Shown: piece after piece, positions 26,212-34,401 of the stretch | Layout: each line of letters begins with the position of its first letter | Numbering within the stretch: the first letter of the stretch is position 1 | Source: Streptomyces sp. NBC_01454 | GTDB lineage: Bacteria; Actinomycetota; Actinomycetes; Streptomycetales; Streptomycetaceae | NCBI RefSeq assembly: GCF_036227565.1 | Contig: NZ_CP109460.1 | Span: 2,294,001-2,358,000, forward strand | DNA length: 64,000 nucleotides | Reading direction: 5' to 3' | Program-made: the position numbers and the translations under genes | Notes under the pieces: model-generated | Told to the model about the DNA's origin: nothing | What the model saw: only the letters and a program-made list of their open reading frames with translations | Database searches by the model: none

Positions 26212-27225
26212 GTGACTGACGTGACTGCCCTGCCCGCCCCGCCCGTGACGGTCCTGCGCTGCAACCTGGTCGATCCCGCGCCCACGCCCGCCACGCTGTC
26301 CGCCCGCTACCGCGCGGCCGTCGAGATGGCGGCGTTCGCCGACGACCGCGGCTTCACCATGGTCCAGACCGAGGAGCACCACGCCACCACCAACGGCTGG
26401 ATCCCCTCCCCGCTCACCTTCGCGGGCGCCGTCTTCGGCGCCACCCGCCGTATCGGCGTCACCGTCTCCGCCCTGATCACCCCGCTGCACGACCCACTGC
26501 GGCTGGCCGAGGACATCGCCTCGCTCGACCTGCTCAGCGGCGGCCGGCTGACCACCGTCGCCGGCCTCGGCTACCGGCCCGAGGAGTACGCGGCGCACGG
26601 CAAGGACTGGCGGCAGCGCGGCGCCCTCCAGGACGAGGTACTGACGGCCCTGCTCTCGGCCTGGACCGGCGAACCGTTCACCTACCGGGGGCGAACCGTC
26701 CAGGTCACCCCGCGCCCCTGCACCCGGCCGCACCCGCTGCTGCTGATCGGCGGCAGCTCACGGGCCGCGGCCTGGCGCGCCGCCCGCCTGGGGCTCCCGT
26801 TCTTCCCCAGCGCCCGCCTCCCCGCGCTGGAGGCCTACTACCACGAGCGGCGGGCGCACTGCGGCACCGAAGGCTGGGTGTGGCAGCCGCCCGAGCGGAC
26901 CTCGCTGCTCCATGTCGCCGAGGACCCGGACCGCACCTGGGCCGAGTACGGCGGTCATCTGCTGCACGAGGCGATGACGTACGCCTCCTGGCAGTCCGCC
27001 GGCAGCCGCTCCGCGGTGCGCTCGTCCGCCCGGGACGTCGCCGCGCTGCGCCAGGAGGGCGTCTACCGCGTCGTCACCCCCGACGAGTGCCTGCGCCTCG
27101 CCCGGCAGGAGGGCGGCCGCGGCTCGCTGATCCTGCATCCGCTGTGCGGCGGGATGCCGGTCGACGAGGGCTGGCGCTCGCTGCATCTGTTCGCCGAGCG
27201 GGTGCTGCCGCGGCTGACGGTCTGA
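26212..27225 (+). CDS. LLM class (luciferase-like) flavin-dependent oxidoreductase
   Basis: This 337-residue TIM-barrel enzyme of the bacterial luciferase family probably uses F420 or reduced FMN. Typical features: ADDRGFTMVQTEEHHAT, VSALITPLHDPLRLAEDIAS, LSGGRLTTVAGLGYRPEEY and HPLLLIGGSSRAAAWRAARLG. The substrate is unknown. The GTG start comes directly after a strong hairpin, so no good ribosome-binding site is visible. A cupin gene points toward it from the other strand. Confidence 0.87.
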   Translation: MTDVTALPAPPVTVLRCNLVDPAPTPATLSARYRAAVEMAAFADDRGFTMVQTEEHHATTNGWIPSPLTFAGAVFGATRRIGVTVSALITPLHDPLRLAEDIASLDLLSGGRLTTVAGLGYRPEEYAAHGKDWRQRGALQDEVLTALLSAWTGEPFTYRGRTVQVTPRPCTRPHPLLLIGGSSRAAAWRAARLGLPFFPSARLPALEAYYHERRAHCGTEGWVWQPPERTSLLHVAEDPDRTWAEYGGHLLHEAMTYASWQSAGSRSAVRSSARDVAALRQEGVYRVVTPDECLRLARQEGGRGSLILHPLCGGMPVDEGWRSLHLFAERVLPRLTV

Positions 27226-27247
27226 CGGCGGACGGCCGGCGGCGGGT

Positions 27248-27454
27248 TCAGCCCTCGGGGGAGAAGACGAACAAGGTGCAGCCGTTCTCGGACTGCGGTA
27301 CGTACCTGGAGCCGGCCGGGGCGTGGAGGAAGGTGCCGGCCGGATGGGCCCGGTCACCGTCGTGGAAGGTGCCCGAGACCACGAAGACCTCCTCGGGCCC
27401 CGGCGCGTGGACATCGAGGCCTTCCCGGCAGCTGCCCGGGTCCATCTCCAGCAC
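27248..27454 (-). CDS. Cupin-domain protein, probably 5-prime truncated or with an unclear start
   Basis: This is a 68-residue ChrR-like cupin half: GLDVHAPGPEEVFVVSGTFHDGDRAH...APAGSRYVPQSE...LFVFSPEG. The first codon available is the GTG at 27454, but conserved-looking cupin sequence (KELFPGIRSRPLWTGGNGAK) continues upstream in frame to about 27,520. There the frame meets a TGA (about 27,550) without any ATG, GTG or TTG. A neighbouring frame does have a GTG at 27554, so a one-base shift may have broken the original start. It could be a decaying gene. Confidence 0.55.
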   Translation of the reverse strand: MLEMDPGSCREGLDVHAPGPEEVFVVSGTFHDGDRAHPAGTFLHAPAGSRYVPQSENGCTLFVFSPEG

Positions 27455-27551
27455 CTGGGCCTTCGCCCCGTTGCCGCCGGTCCACAGCGGCCGGCTGCGG
27501 ATGCCCGGGAACAGCTCTTTGACCGGGTGCGGTCGGCGGCAGGACTCCCTT

Positions 27552-27636
27552 CACCCCGTGGTGGCGCTGGTGCGCCCGCCCCGGTCGACCTTCGAACTCG
27601 GCTGCGCCGCCGAGGTCTTCGGCACCCGGCGCCCCC
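27552..27636 (+). pseudogene. Remnant of a GlxA/AraC-family regulator (N-terminus only)
   Basis: About 28 residues, HPVVALVRPPRSTFELGCAAEVFG (27552 onward), match the start of GlxA-type transcriptional regulators, which have a DJ-1/PfpI-like N-domain and AraC DNA-binding C-domain. After GTRRP the similarity stops and the frame runs into the glcP terminator. The remaining ~300 residues are absent. It lies head-to-head with the damaged cupin gene, which suggests deletion of a once divergent pair. Confidence 0.6.
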
Positions 27637-27666
27637 GGCCGGCAGGGATCCCGGGCACAAAAAAAC

Positions 27667-27706
27667 GGGTACTGCCCGGGGTCCCTGTTGACCCGGGGCA
27701 GTACCC
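27667..27706 (-). terminator. Rho-independent terminator of glcP
   Basis: A 17-bp stem with one G-G mismatch (27667-27683 with 27690-27706) and a 6-nt loop CCTGTT is followed, on the minus strand, by a run of seven T. It lies 28 bp after the glcP stop. Confidence 0.93.
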
Positions 27707-27734
27707 AGTACTGAGGAGAAGGGCTGGCGGGGGG

Positions 27735-29153
27735 TTAGCCCATCTCCTCCAACGCCTTGCCCTTGGTCTCCTTGACGTACCTCAGCACGAAGGGGATCGA
27801 GAGCAGGGCGAAGACCATGTAGATGACGTAGGTACCCGAGAGGTTCCAGTCCGACAGGCTCGGGAAGCTGGCCGTGATGGCCCAGTTGGCGATCCACTGC
27901 GCGGAGGCGGCGACGCCCAGCGCGGCGGCACGGATCTTGTTCGGGAACATCTCGCCCAGGAAGACCCAGACCACGACGCCCCAGGAGAGCGCGAAGAAGA
28001 GCACGAATCCGTGGGCGGCGATCAGGGCCACGGTGCCTTCGGTGGTCGGCAGGGTGCCGGCCGCGGTCTTGGCGGAGAACGCCCATGCCTCCAGGCCGAG
28101 CGCGAGGGCCATACCCACCGAGCCGATCAGCGCCAGCGGACGGCGGCCGATCTTGTCGACGAAGATCATCGCGATCACGGTGCCGATGATGTTGATGATC
28201 GACGTGGTGAAGCTGTAGAAGAACGAGGCGCTCGGGTCGATCCCGACGGACTGCCACAGCGCCGAGGAGTAGTAGAACGCGACGTTGATGCCGACCAGCT
28301 GCTGGAAGACCGAGAGCCCGATACCGACCCAGACGATCGGCAGGAAGCCCATCTTGCTGCCGAGCAGGTCCTTGAACGACGACTTGTGCTCGCGGCGCAT
28401 CGCGTCCTGGATCTCGCCGACCCGGGTGTCGAGGTTCACCGAGCGGCCCTCGACCTCGGCCAGCACCTCCTTGGCGCGGGAGACCTTGCCGACGGAGATC
28501 AGGTAACGCGGCGACTCGGGGATCACGAAGGACAGCAGACCGTAGAGCACGGCCGGGACGACCATCACGCCGAGCATCCACTGCCAGGCCTCCAGGCCGG
28601 CGATCTTGCCGCGCTGCTGGCCGTCGGCGAGGTTGAGGATGCCCCAGTTCACGAGCTGGGAGATGGCGATGCCGACGACGATCGCGGCCTGCTGGAACGA
28701 GCCGAGACGGCCGCGGTAGGCGGACGGCGAGACCTCGGCGATGTAGGCCGGGCCGATGACCGAGGCCATACCGATCGCGAAGCCGCCGATGACCCGCCAG
28801 AAGGCGAGGTCCCACAGGGCGAACGGCAGAGCGGACCCGACGGCGCTGACGGTGAACAGCACGGCGGCGATCTGCATCACCCGGATGCGGCCGATGCGGT
28901 CCGCGACCCGGCCGGCGGTGGCGGCGCCGATGGCACAGCCGATCAGCGCCACGGCGATCACCTGGGCGAGGACGGCGGACCCTACGTCATAGCGGCTGCG
29001 GATCGCCTCGACGGCACCGTTGATGACGGAGCTGTCATAGCCGAAGAGGAAGCCGCCCATCGCGGCAGCCGCGGTTATGAAGATGACATGGCCGAGGTGT
29101 TCGGGGTGGGCCTTACGGCCTTCCGGGACCGTCGGCTGCGCGGTGCTGGTCAA
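27735..29153 (-). CDS. glcP: Glucose permease GlcP (MFS sugar porter)
   Basis: This major-facilitator sugar/proton symporter is the main glucose uptake system in Streptomyces and is linked to glucose repression. The 472 residues, the length I recall for S. coelicolor GlcP, have 12 membrane segments and sugar-porter signatures: GYDSSVINGAV, GRVADRIGRIRVM, PAYIAEVSPSAYRGRLGSFQQ, VIPESPRYLI, FQQLVGINVAFYYSS and VDKIGRRPL. The likely start is the TTG at 29153, with GGAG 7 nt upstream and the family N-terminus. An ATG 36 bp earlier is possible. It lies downstream of smc, with its own promoter and a strong terminator. Confidence 0.93.
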   Translation of the reverse strand: MTSTAQPTVPEGRKAHPEHLGHVIFITAAAAMGGFLFGYDSSVINGAVEAIRSRYDVGSAVLAQVIAVALIGCAIGAATAGRVADRIGRIRVMQIAAVLFTVSAVGSALPFALWDLAFWRVIGGFAIGMASVIGPAYIAEVSPSAYRGRLGSFQQAAIVVGIAISQLVNWGILNLADGQQRGKIAGLEAWQWMLGVMVVPAVLYGLLSFVIPESPRYLISVGKVSRAKEVLAEVEGRSVNLDTRVGEIQDAMRREHKSSFKDLLGSKMGFLPIVWVGIGLSVFQQLVGINVAFYYSSALWQSVGIDPSASFFYSFTTSIINIIGTVIAMIFVDKIGRRPLALIGSVGMALALGLEAWAFSAKTAAGTLPTTEGTVALIAAHGFVLFFALSWGVVVWVFLGEMFPNKIRAAALGVAASAQWIANWAITASFPSLSDWNLSGTYVIYMVFALLSIPFVLRYVKETKGKALEEMG

Positions 29154-29234
29154 CGTGAACTCCAGGGGCCCGGCTGCGCTGCCGGGCATCGGGGGCTGGC
29201 CCTTCAGTGGCGCAGATGGTTGGGGGAACCCACC

Positions 29235-29340
29235 ACTTGAAGGTAAAAGCAACGTTGCAGAGACTATGCCTTCAAGTTTCGAAGTCAATAGGCCGTGATG
29301 AATTTGTTTCGCCACCGTCCGGGTGGTCATTCATTCAAGT
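29235..29340 (-). promoter_or_regulatory. glcP promoter with a LacI-type palindrome and TTCAAGT repeats
   Basis: On the minus strand, TTGACT (29283-29288) and TAGTCT (29261-29266), 16 bp apart, fit a vegetative promoter. The perfect palindrome GCAACGTTGC (29249-29258), with a central CG like LacI/GalR operators, overlaps the expected transcription start. The motif ACTTGAA/TTCAAGT occurs three times: 29235-29241, 29271-29277 (inside the spacer) and 29334-29340. Repression by one or more sugar-responsive regulators is inferred. Confidence 0.68.
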
Positions 29341-29374
29341 TATGAACTGATGGGTCGTCGGGCACTCCGCGCGA

Positions 29375-32300
29375 TCACCGCAGACGCTGACTGATGACCT
29401 TGGAGACTCCGTCGCCCTGCATCGACACCCCGTAGAGCGCGTCCGCGACCTCCATTGTCCGCTTCTGATGAGTGATCACAATCAGCTGCGAACTCTCCTG
29501 CAGCTCTTCCATGAGCCCGATCAGCCGCTGCAGATTGGTGTCGTCGAGCGCGGCCTCCACCTCGTCCATCACGTAGAACGGACTGGGCCGCGCCTTGAAG
29601 ATCGACACCAGCAGGGCCACCGCGGTCAGCGACCGCTCCCCGCCCGAGAGCAGCGAGAGCCGCTTGACCTTCTTGCCCGGCGGACGTGCCTCCACGTCCA
29701 CCCCGGTCGCCAGCATGTCGCCCGGGTCGGTCAGCACCAGCCGCCCCTCGCCACCCGGGAAGAGCCGCGAGAAGACGCCCTCGAACTCGCGGGCGGTGTC
29801 GTGGTACGCCTCGGTGAAGACCTGCTCCACCCGCTCGTCGACCTCCCTGACCACCTGCATCAGGTCGGCCCGGGTCTTCTTCAGGTCTTCGAGCTGCTCG
29901 CTCAGGAACTGGTGCCGCTCCTCCAGCGCGGCGAATTCCTCCAGCGCCAGCGGATTCACCTTCCCGAGTTGCTGATACGCCCGCTCGGCCGCCTTGAGCC
30001 GCTTCTCCTGCTCGGCCCGTACATAGGGGACCGGCTGGTTGCGCGGATCCTCCGGGTCGTCCGGGAGCACCTCGCCCTCGGCGGCCGGCGACGGGGGAAC
30101 GGGCTGCTCGGGACCGTACTCGGAGATCAGCCCGGCCGGCTCCACCCCCAGCTCCTCCAGCGCCCTGCTCTCCAGCTGCTCGATCCGCAGCCGCTTCTCC
30201 GCGCCGAGCACCTCCCCGCGGTGCATCGAGTCGGTCAGCTTGTCCAGCTCGGACTTCAGCTCCCGGCCCTGGTGACGCGCGGCCACCAGTGCCTGTTCCC
30301 GCGCGTCCTTGGCCCGCTCGGCGGCGGCGCGCTCCTCCTCGGCCCGTACGGCCGACACCTCGGCATGCGCCAGCAGCTGCCGGGCGCCCGAGGCGACCGC
30401 GCCGGCCACCTCCGCCTCGTGCCGCAGCCGGGCCCGCCGGCGCTCGGCCCGGGCCCGTGCCTCGCGCTCGGCCCGTGCTCCGCGGTCCAGCGCGTCCGCC
30501 CGCCCGGCGAGCGCCTTGACCCGCTCCTCGTGCGTGCGCGCCTGGAGCCGGGCCTCCATCTCGGTCTGCCGCGCGTTGGCACCGTCCGCGGCCAGCCGGT
30601 CCCGCACGGACGTATCGGGCTCCTCGTCCCCGGCGCCCGGGTCCTCCTGGGCCACCGCGAGCCGCTCGGCCAGCTCCTCGGCCTCCTCGGTGGCCCGCGC
30701 CAGCGCCTCCTCGGCCCGGGCGGCGGCCGCACCGGACCGCTCGGCCTCGCCCGCGGCCGCCCGGGCCTGGCCGCCGAGCCGGCCCAGATCGCCCGCGACC
30801 TTCGACTTCTCCCGGTCCGCCGCCCGCCGCCGCTCGGCCAGCTCCTCGACCAGCGCGGCACACTCCGTACGGCGCTCCGCCGCGTCCCGCTGCGCCCCGG
30901 CCAGCTCCTCGCAGCGTCCCGCCAACTCCTGAAGCTCGGCCGCCGCCTCGTCCACGGACGCCTGTACTTCCAGCAGACTCGGCGCCCCGGCGGAGCCGCC
31001 CTGCGCGAAATGCGCCCCGAGCAGATCGCCCTCGCCGGTCACGGCCGTCAGCTCCGGCCGCGCGGCCACCAGCTCCTCGGCGTCCTCCAGCGTGCCGACC
31101 ACCACGACGTCCCGCAGCAGACGGGCCACGGCGGCCGACAACTGCGCGGGCCCCCTCACCAGCTCGTCCGCCGGTACGGGCGCGGAGCGCGGACCGGGGA
31201 CCCGGTGCACGGCCGTCCCACGGGTATCCGGCGCCCCGCGCACCCCCTCGGGCCCGCCCGGCAGAGCCCCGCCCGGAGCCTCGGTGGCACCCACGGCCTC
31301 CACGGCCTCCACGGTCACGGGGACGTCCACGGCCCGCGCGGGCCCGGGCACCCGCCCGCTACCGCTGCCGGTTTCACTCCCACTTCCCCCCACCACCATC
31401 GCCGCCCGCCCCGCGTCCTGGGCACGCAGCAGCCGGATGGCCTCGGCAGCGGTGCCCGGGCCGGTGACGGCGAGGGCGTCCGCGGCCGCACCGAGGGCCG
31501 CGGCCACCGGGATCTCGAAGCCGGGGGTGACGGTGAGCAGTTCCGCCGCCGGCCCGAGCAGCCCGCTGAGCCGGTCCGCGGCGGCCAGCAGCGCACCGCT
31601 GCCGTCCTTGCGCCGCAGCCCCAGCGCCAGCGCGTCGTGCCGGGCGGCGGTCGCGGCCCGGCTGCGCTCGGCCGCGGTCAGCGCCTCGCGCGCGGCGGTC
31701 AGCGCGGTCTCCGCCGCCGCCAGCTCCCGGCGGGCCGCCGCATGCCGCTCCCCGAGCGCGTCGTCGTCCGCGTCCAGGCCGTCGACCTCGGCCTTGAGCT
31801 GTTCGTACTCCTCCTGCGCTGCGCTCGCCCGGCTGTGTGCGGCGTCCCGGGCCTCGACGAGCCGGCCGATCTCCGCCTGCGCCGAGGCGGCCCGGCCACG
31901 GGCGGCGGTGACCTGCCCGCTCAGCCGGGCCAGGCCCTCGCGGCGGTCGGCGATGGCCCGGGCCACGTCCCGCAGCCGCCGCTCCTCGTCCGCCAACTGC
32001 CGCTCCAGCCCGGCACGGTGTTCGACGGTGTCCTCCAGCGCCCGGCTCGCCGCCTCCAGCGCCGCCGTCAACTCCGCCTCCTGCTCACGGATCCGGGCCG
32101 CCTCGCGCTCCATCTCCTGCGGGTCGCGCCCCTGCCGCTCGTCCGGCGGAGCCGCCGAGGCGCTCTTGACCCGGGCCTCGGCCAGCGAGATCGTGCCGCG
32201 CACCCGCTCCGCGAGCCGGGACAGCTCGTACCAGGTCTGCTGCGCACGCTGCAGCCGCGGGGTGAGCGTGCGGACCTCCTCCTCCAGCGCCGCCTCCTGC

Positions 32301-33100
32301 TGCTGGGCGGTGCGCAGCCGGGCCTCGGCGGCCTGCTTGCGTTCCTTGAGTGCCGCCTCGTCCTCGATCTCGGCGCGCAGTGCCCGGCGCAGGGTGACGA
32401 GATCGTCGGCGAGCAGCCGCAGCCGGGCGTCGCGCAGGTCGGCCTGGATGACGGCGGCGCGCCGGGCGACCGCGGCCTGCCGCCCCAGCGGCTTGAGCTG
32501 GCGGCGCAGCTCGTCGGTCAGATCCTGGACCCGGGCGAGATTGGCCTTCATCGCCTCCAGCTTCCGCAGCGCCTTCTCCTTGCGCTTGCGGTGCTTGAGG
32601 ACGCCGGCCGCCTCCTCGATGAACGCCCGGCGGCCCATCGGGTCGGCGTGCAGCACGGAGTCGAGCTGGCCCTGGCCGACGATGACATGCATCTCCCGGC
32701 CGATACCGGAATCGGAGAGCAGTTCCTGGATGTCGAGCAGCCGGCAGGTGTCCCCGTTGATCTGGTACTCGCTGCCGCCGTTGCGGAACATGATCCGGGT
32801 GAGGGTGACTTCGGCGTACTCGATCGGCAGTGCGCCGTCGGAGTTGTCGATGGTGAGCGCGACCTCGGCCCGGCCGAGCGGCGGCCGCCCGGTCGTCCCG
32901 GCGAAGATGACGTCCTCCATCTTCCCGCCGCGCAGCGACTTGGCACCCTGCTCGCCCATGACCCAGGACAGCGCATCCACGACATTGGACTTGCCGGATC
33001 CGTTGGGGCCCACGACGCAGGTGATGCCCGGTTCGAACCGGAGCGTCGTGGCGGAGGCGAAGGACTTGAAGCCTCGCAGGGTCAGACTCTTGAGGTGCAC
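29375..33100 (-). CDS. smc: Chromosome segregation protein SMC
   Basis: SMC dimers with ScpA/ScpB compact and segregate chromosomes. Walker A is GPNGSGKSN (residues 31-39), followed by two long coiled-coil arms and a hinge. Near the C-terminus are the ABC signature LSLLSGGERSLTAVALL and Walker B FYVMDEVEAALDD. I start at the GTG at 33100 (VHLKSLTLRGFKSF), giving 1241 residues. S. coelicolor SMC is, as I recall, about 1186 residues. The excess is mostly a Gly/Pro/Ala/Val-rich insertion at the hinge (about 31,160-31,395). Confidence 0.96.
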   Translation of the reverse strand: MHLKSLTLRGFKSFASATTLRFEPGITCVVGPNGSGKSNVVDALSWVMGEQGAKSLRGGKMEDVIFAGTTGRPPLGRAEVALTIDNSDGALPIEYAEVTLTRIMFRNGGSEYQINGDTCRLLDIQELLSDSGIGREMHVIVGQGQLDSVLHADPMGRRAFIEEAAGVLKHRKRKEKALRKLEAMKANLARVQDLTDELRRQLKPLGRQAAVARRAAVIQADLRDARLRLLADDLVTLRRALRAEIEDEAALKERKQAAEARLRTAQQQEAALEEEVRTLTPRLQRAQQTWYELSRLAERVRGTISLAEARVKSASAAPPDERQGRDPQEMEREAARIREQEAELTAALEAASRALEDTVEHRAGLERQLADEERRLRDVARAIADRREGLARLSGQVTAARGRAASAQAEIGRLVEARDAAHSRASAAQEEYEQLKAEVDGLDADDDALGERHAAARRELAAAETALTAAREALTAAERSRAATAARHDALALGLRRKDGSGALLAAADRLSGLLGPAAELLTVTPGFEIPVAAALGAAADALAVTGPGTAAEAIRLLRAQDAGRAAMVVGGSGSETGSGSGRVPGPARAVDVPVTVEAVEAVGATEAPGGALPGGPEGVRGAPDTRGTAVHRVPGPRSAPVPADELVRGPAQLSAAVARLLRDVVVVGTLEDAEELVAARPELTAVTGEGDLLGAHFAQGGSAGAPSLLEVQASVDEAAAELQELAGRCEELAGAQRDAAERRTECAALVEELAERRRAADREKSKVAGDLGRLGGQARAAAGEAERSGAAAARAEEALARATEEAEELAERLAVAQEDPGAGDEEPDTSVRDRLAADGANARQTEMEARLQARTHEERVKALAGRADALDRGARAEREARARAERRRARLRHEAEVAGAVASGARQLLAHAEVSAVRAEEERAAAERAKDAREQALVAARHQGRELKSELDKLTDSMHRGEVLGAEKRLRIEQLESRALEELGVEPAGLISEYGPEQPVPPSPAAEGEVLPDDPEDPRNQPVPYVRAEQEKRLKAAERAYQQLGKVNPLALEEFAALEERHQFLSEQLEDLKKTRADLMQVVREVDERVEQVFTEAYHDTAREFEGVFSRLFPGGEGRLVLTDPGDMLATGVDVEARPPGKKVKRLSLLSGGERSLTAVALLVSIFKARPSPFYVMDEVEAALDDTNLQRLIGLMEELQESSQLIVITHQKRTMEVADALYGVSMQGDGVSKVISQRLR

Positions 33101-33315
33101 GCCGTTGGACTCTACCGGCCGCTCCCGGACGGGCGGCCCCAACATTCCGGCGCCGGTCACCGGCCCCGCATCACCCCCCGTACACCGCGCCGTTCCTTTT
33201 CGGTTTCATGGCGGAAAGTGCAGGGCACATCATGCGGTAAGAGAGGGGCGGGCACGGCCGAATGGACCGCAGGGTCCGCACGAATGGCCGTCGGACCAAG
33301 AACCGGGAAACGACG

Positions 33316-33337
33316 AAGGGACGCCGAAGCGTCCCTT
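33316..33337 (-). terminator. Hairpin after the small coiled-coil gene
   Basis: A perfect 8-bp stem (AAGGGACG at 33316-33323, CGTCCCTT at 33330-33337) with a 6-nt loop lies downstream of the 67-residue gene and upstream of smc. Confidence 0.65.
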
Positions 33338-33403
33338 GAAGATCTTGAAGAGAACGGTGCCTCAAGCGGCTGGCGAGCAGCCCTGCCGGCCCTGGGGGCG
33401 GGG

Positions 33404-33607
33404 TCAGGTGAGCGCGGGCTCCGCCTGGGGTACGTCGATGTCGAGCATCGAGTCGTCGCGACGTGCGGCAGCGGACAGCATGTCGTTTTCGGCCTGCATC
33501 CGAATCAGTTCGGATTCCAGGTCTTGGACGCGCTGCTGAAGCCGTCGCATCTCGGAGAGGACTCGGGGGTCGGAGCCGCCGACGTAACCGAGAAGCGCCT
33601 TTGCCAT
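33404..33607 (-). CDS. Small conserved coiled-coil protein
   Basis: This is a 67-residue protein (MAKALLGYVGGSDPRVLSEM) whose middle, RRLQQRVQDLESELIRMQAEN, is a clear heptad-type coiled coil. The C-terminus is acidic and ends PQAEPALT. It is conserved in Streptomyces as a hypothetical protein, from memory; function unknown. The ATG has a GGAGGA site 9 nt upstream. It has its own hairpin terminator and precedes smc on the same strand by about 300 bp, so it is probably a separate transcript. Confidence 0.82.
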   Translation of the reverse strand: MAKALLGYVGGSDPRVLSEMRRLQQRVQDLESELIRMQAENDMLSAAARRDDSMLDIDVPQAEPALT

Positions 33608-33987
33608 GATGGATGGTCCTCCACAATGAGTGACCGACCGAAGCGGTTGGGTCGTGAGGGATTCGCACCCGCGGTGCTTGTCATTCCTGGTGTACTCAAT
33701 GCCAAACAGCTAAGGTGCGCGGGGATTCCAGAGTCTCACCAAACGGTTTGACGGTCAACACGATCACACCCCGTATCCTCGGGCACCTGAGAGTGCGCGG
33801 CCGCGAGGGCGCTGCGCCGACTCCCCAGAAAGGTCCCGCGGGGGCGTGGAGATCATCCGTACAGCGGCAGCCTTGCACGGGTCGGCCGAGTTGGCAACCA
33901 CCAGGCGTTATCTCCCATGAGCTGCGGACAAGGACGCGTCCCCAAGATCGCCTCTGACGGTCGTACAGCCGGTTTCGGCGGGGCCCC
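33608..33987. other. Intergenic region between acyP and the small coiled-coil gene (about 380 bp)
   Basis: Both neighbours are on the minus strand. No gene is supported. There is an 11-bp inverted repeat of the TTGAC-G-GTCAA type at about 33,749-33,759 in a relatively A/T-rich patch, a possible operator or promoter element. Confidence 0.4.
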
Positions 33988-34269
33988 TCAGCGGATCTCG
34001 AAGCCGTCGTAACCGCCGCGGGGCGTGTCCCATATCTCAGTGACTCCGTCGACCCGCCCGGGCGTGTCTCCGGTCCGGAGCCACTCCAGCAACGCGTCGC
34101 AGTGATCCCTCGGCCCCTCGGCGACGACCTGGACCCGGCCGTCACCGAGATTGACCGCGAATCCGGCAAGTTCCCCGATGCGAAGGGCGTTGGCCCGGGT
34201 GAACCAGCGGAATCCGACGCCCTGGACCTGACCTCGCACCCACGCGGTCACACGGACTGCTTCGTTCAT
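33988..34269 (-). CDS. acyP: Acylphosphatase
   Basis: This 93-residue enzyme hydrolyses carboxyl-phosphate bonds such as acetyl phosphate. The catalytic Arg lies in [17 protein letters not shown] and the Asn in [17 protein letters not shown], both intact. Full length. It lies on the minus strand, divergent from the CAP-domain gene, with 132 bp between the start codons. Confidence 0.95.
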   Translation of the reverse strand: MNEAVRVTAWVRGQVQGVGFRWFTRANALRIGELAGFAVNLGDGRVQVVAEGPRDHCDALLEWLRTGDTPGRVDGVTEIWDTPRGGYDGFEIR

Positions 34270-34401
34270 GTGTGCACGTTAACCGGCCAATTGCTCAGCG
34301 GTCACCTCAGCCCCGGAGGGCATCCCGTACAGTCCCCCGACAGCGAGGCTCACTCTTTCGGGTGAGTCGGGTTGACGCTGAGGACGGAAGGACGAACGCG
34401 G

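Noticed and set aside
29468..33751. Open plus-strand frame of more than 1,400 codons opposite smc
   Set aside because: It is an antisense shadow created by high GC content; smc on the minus strand has all family motifs and the plus frame has no recognisable domain.
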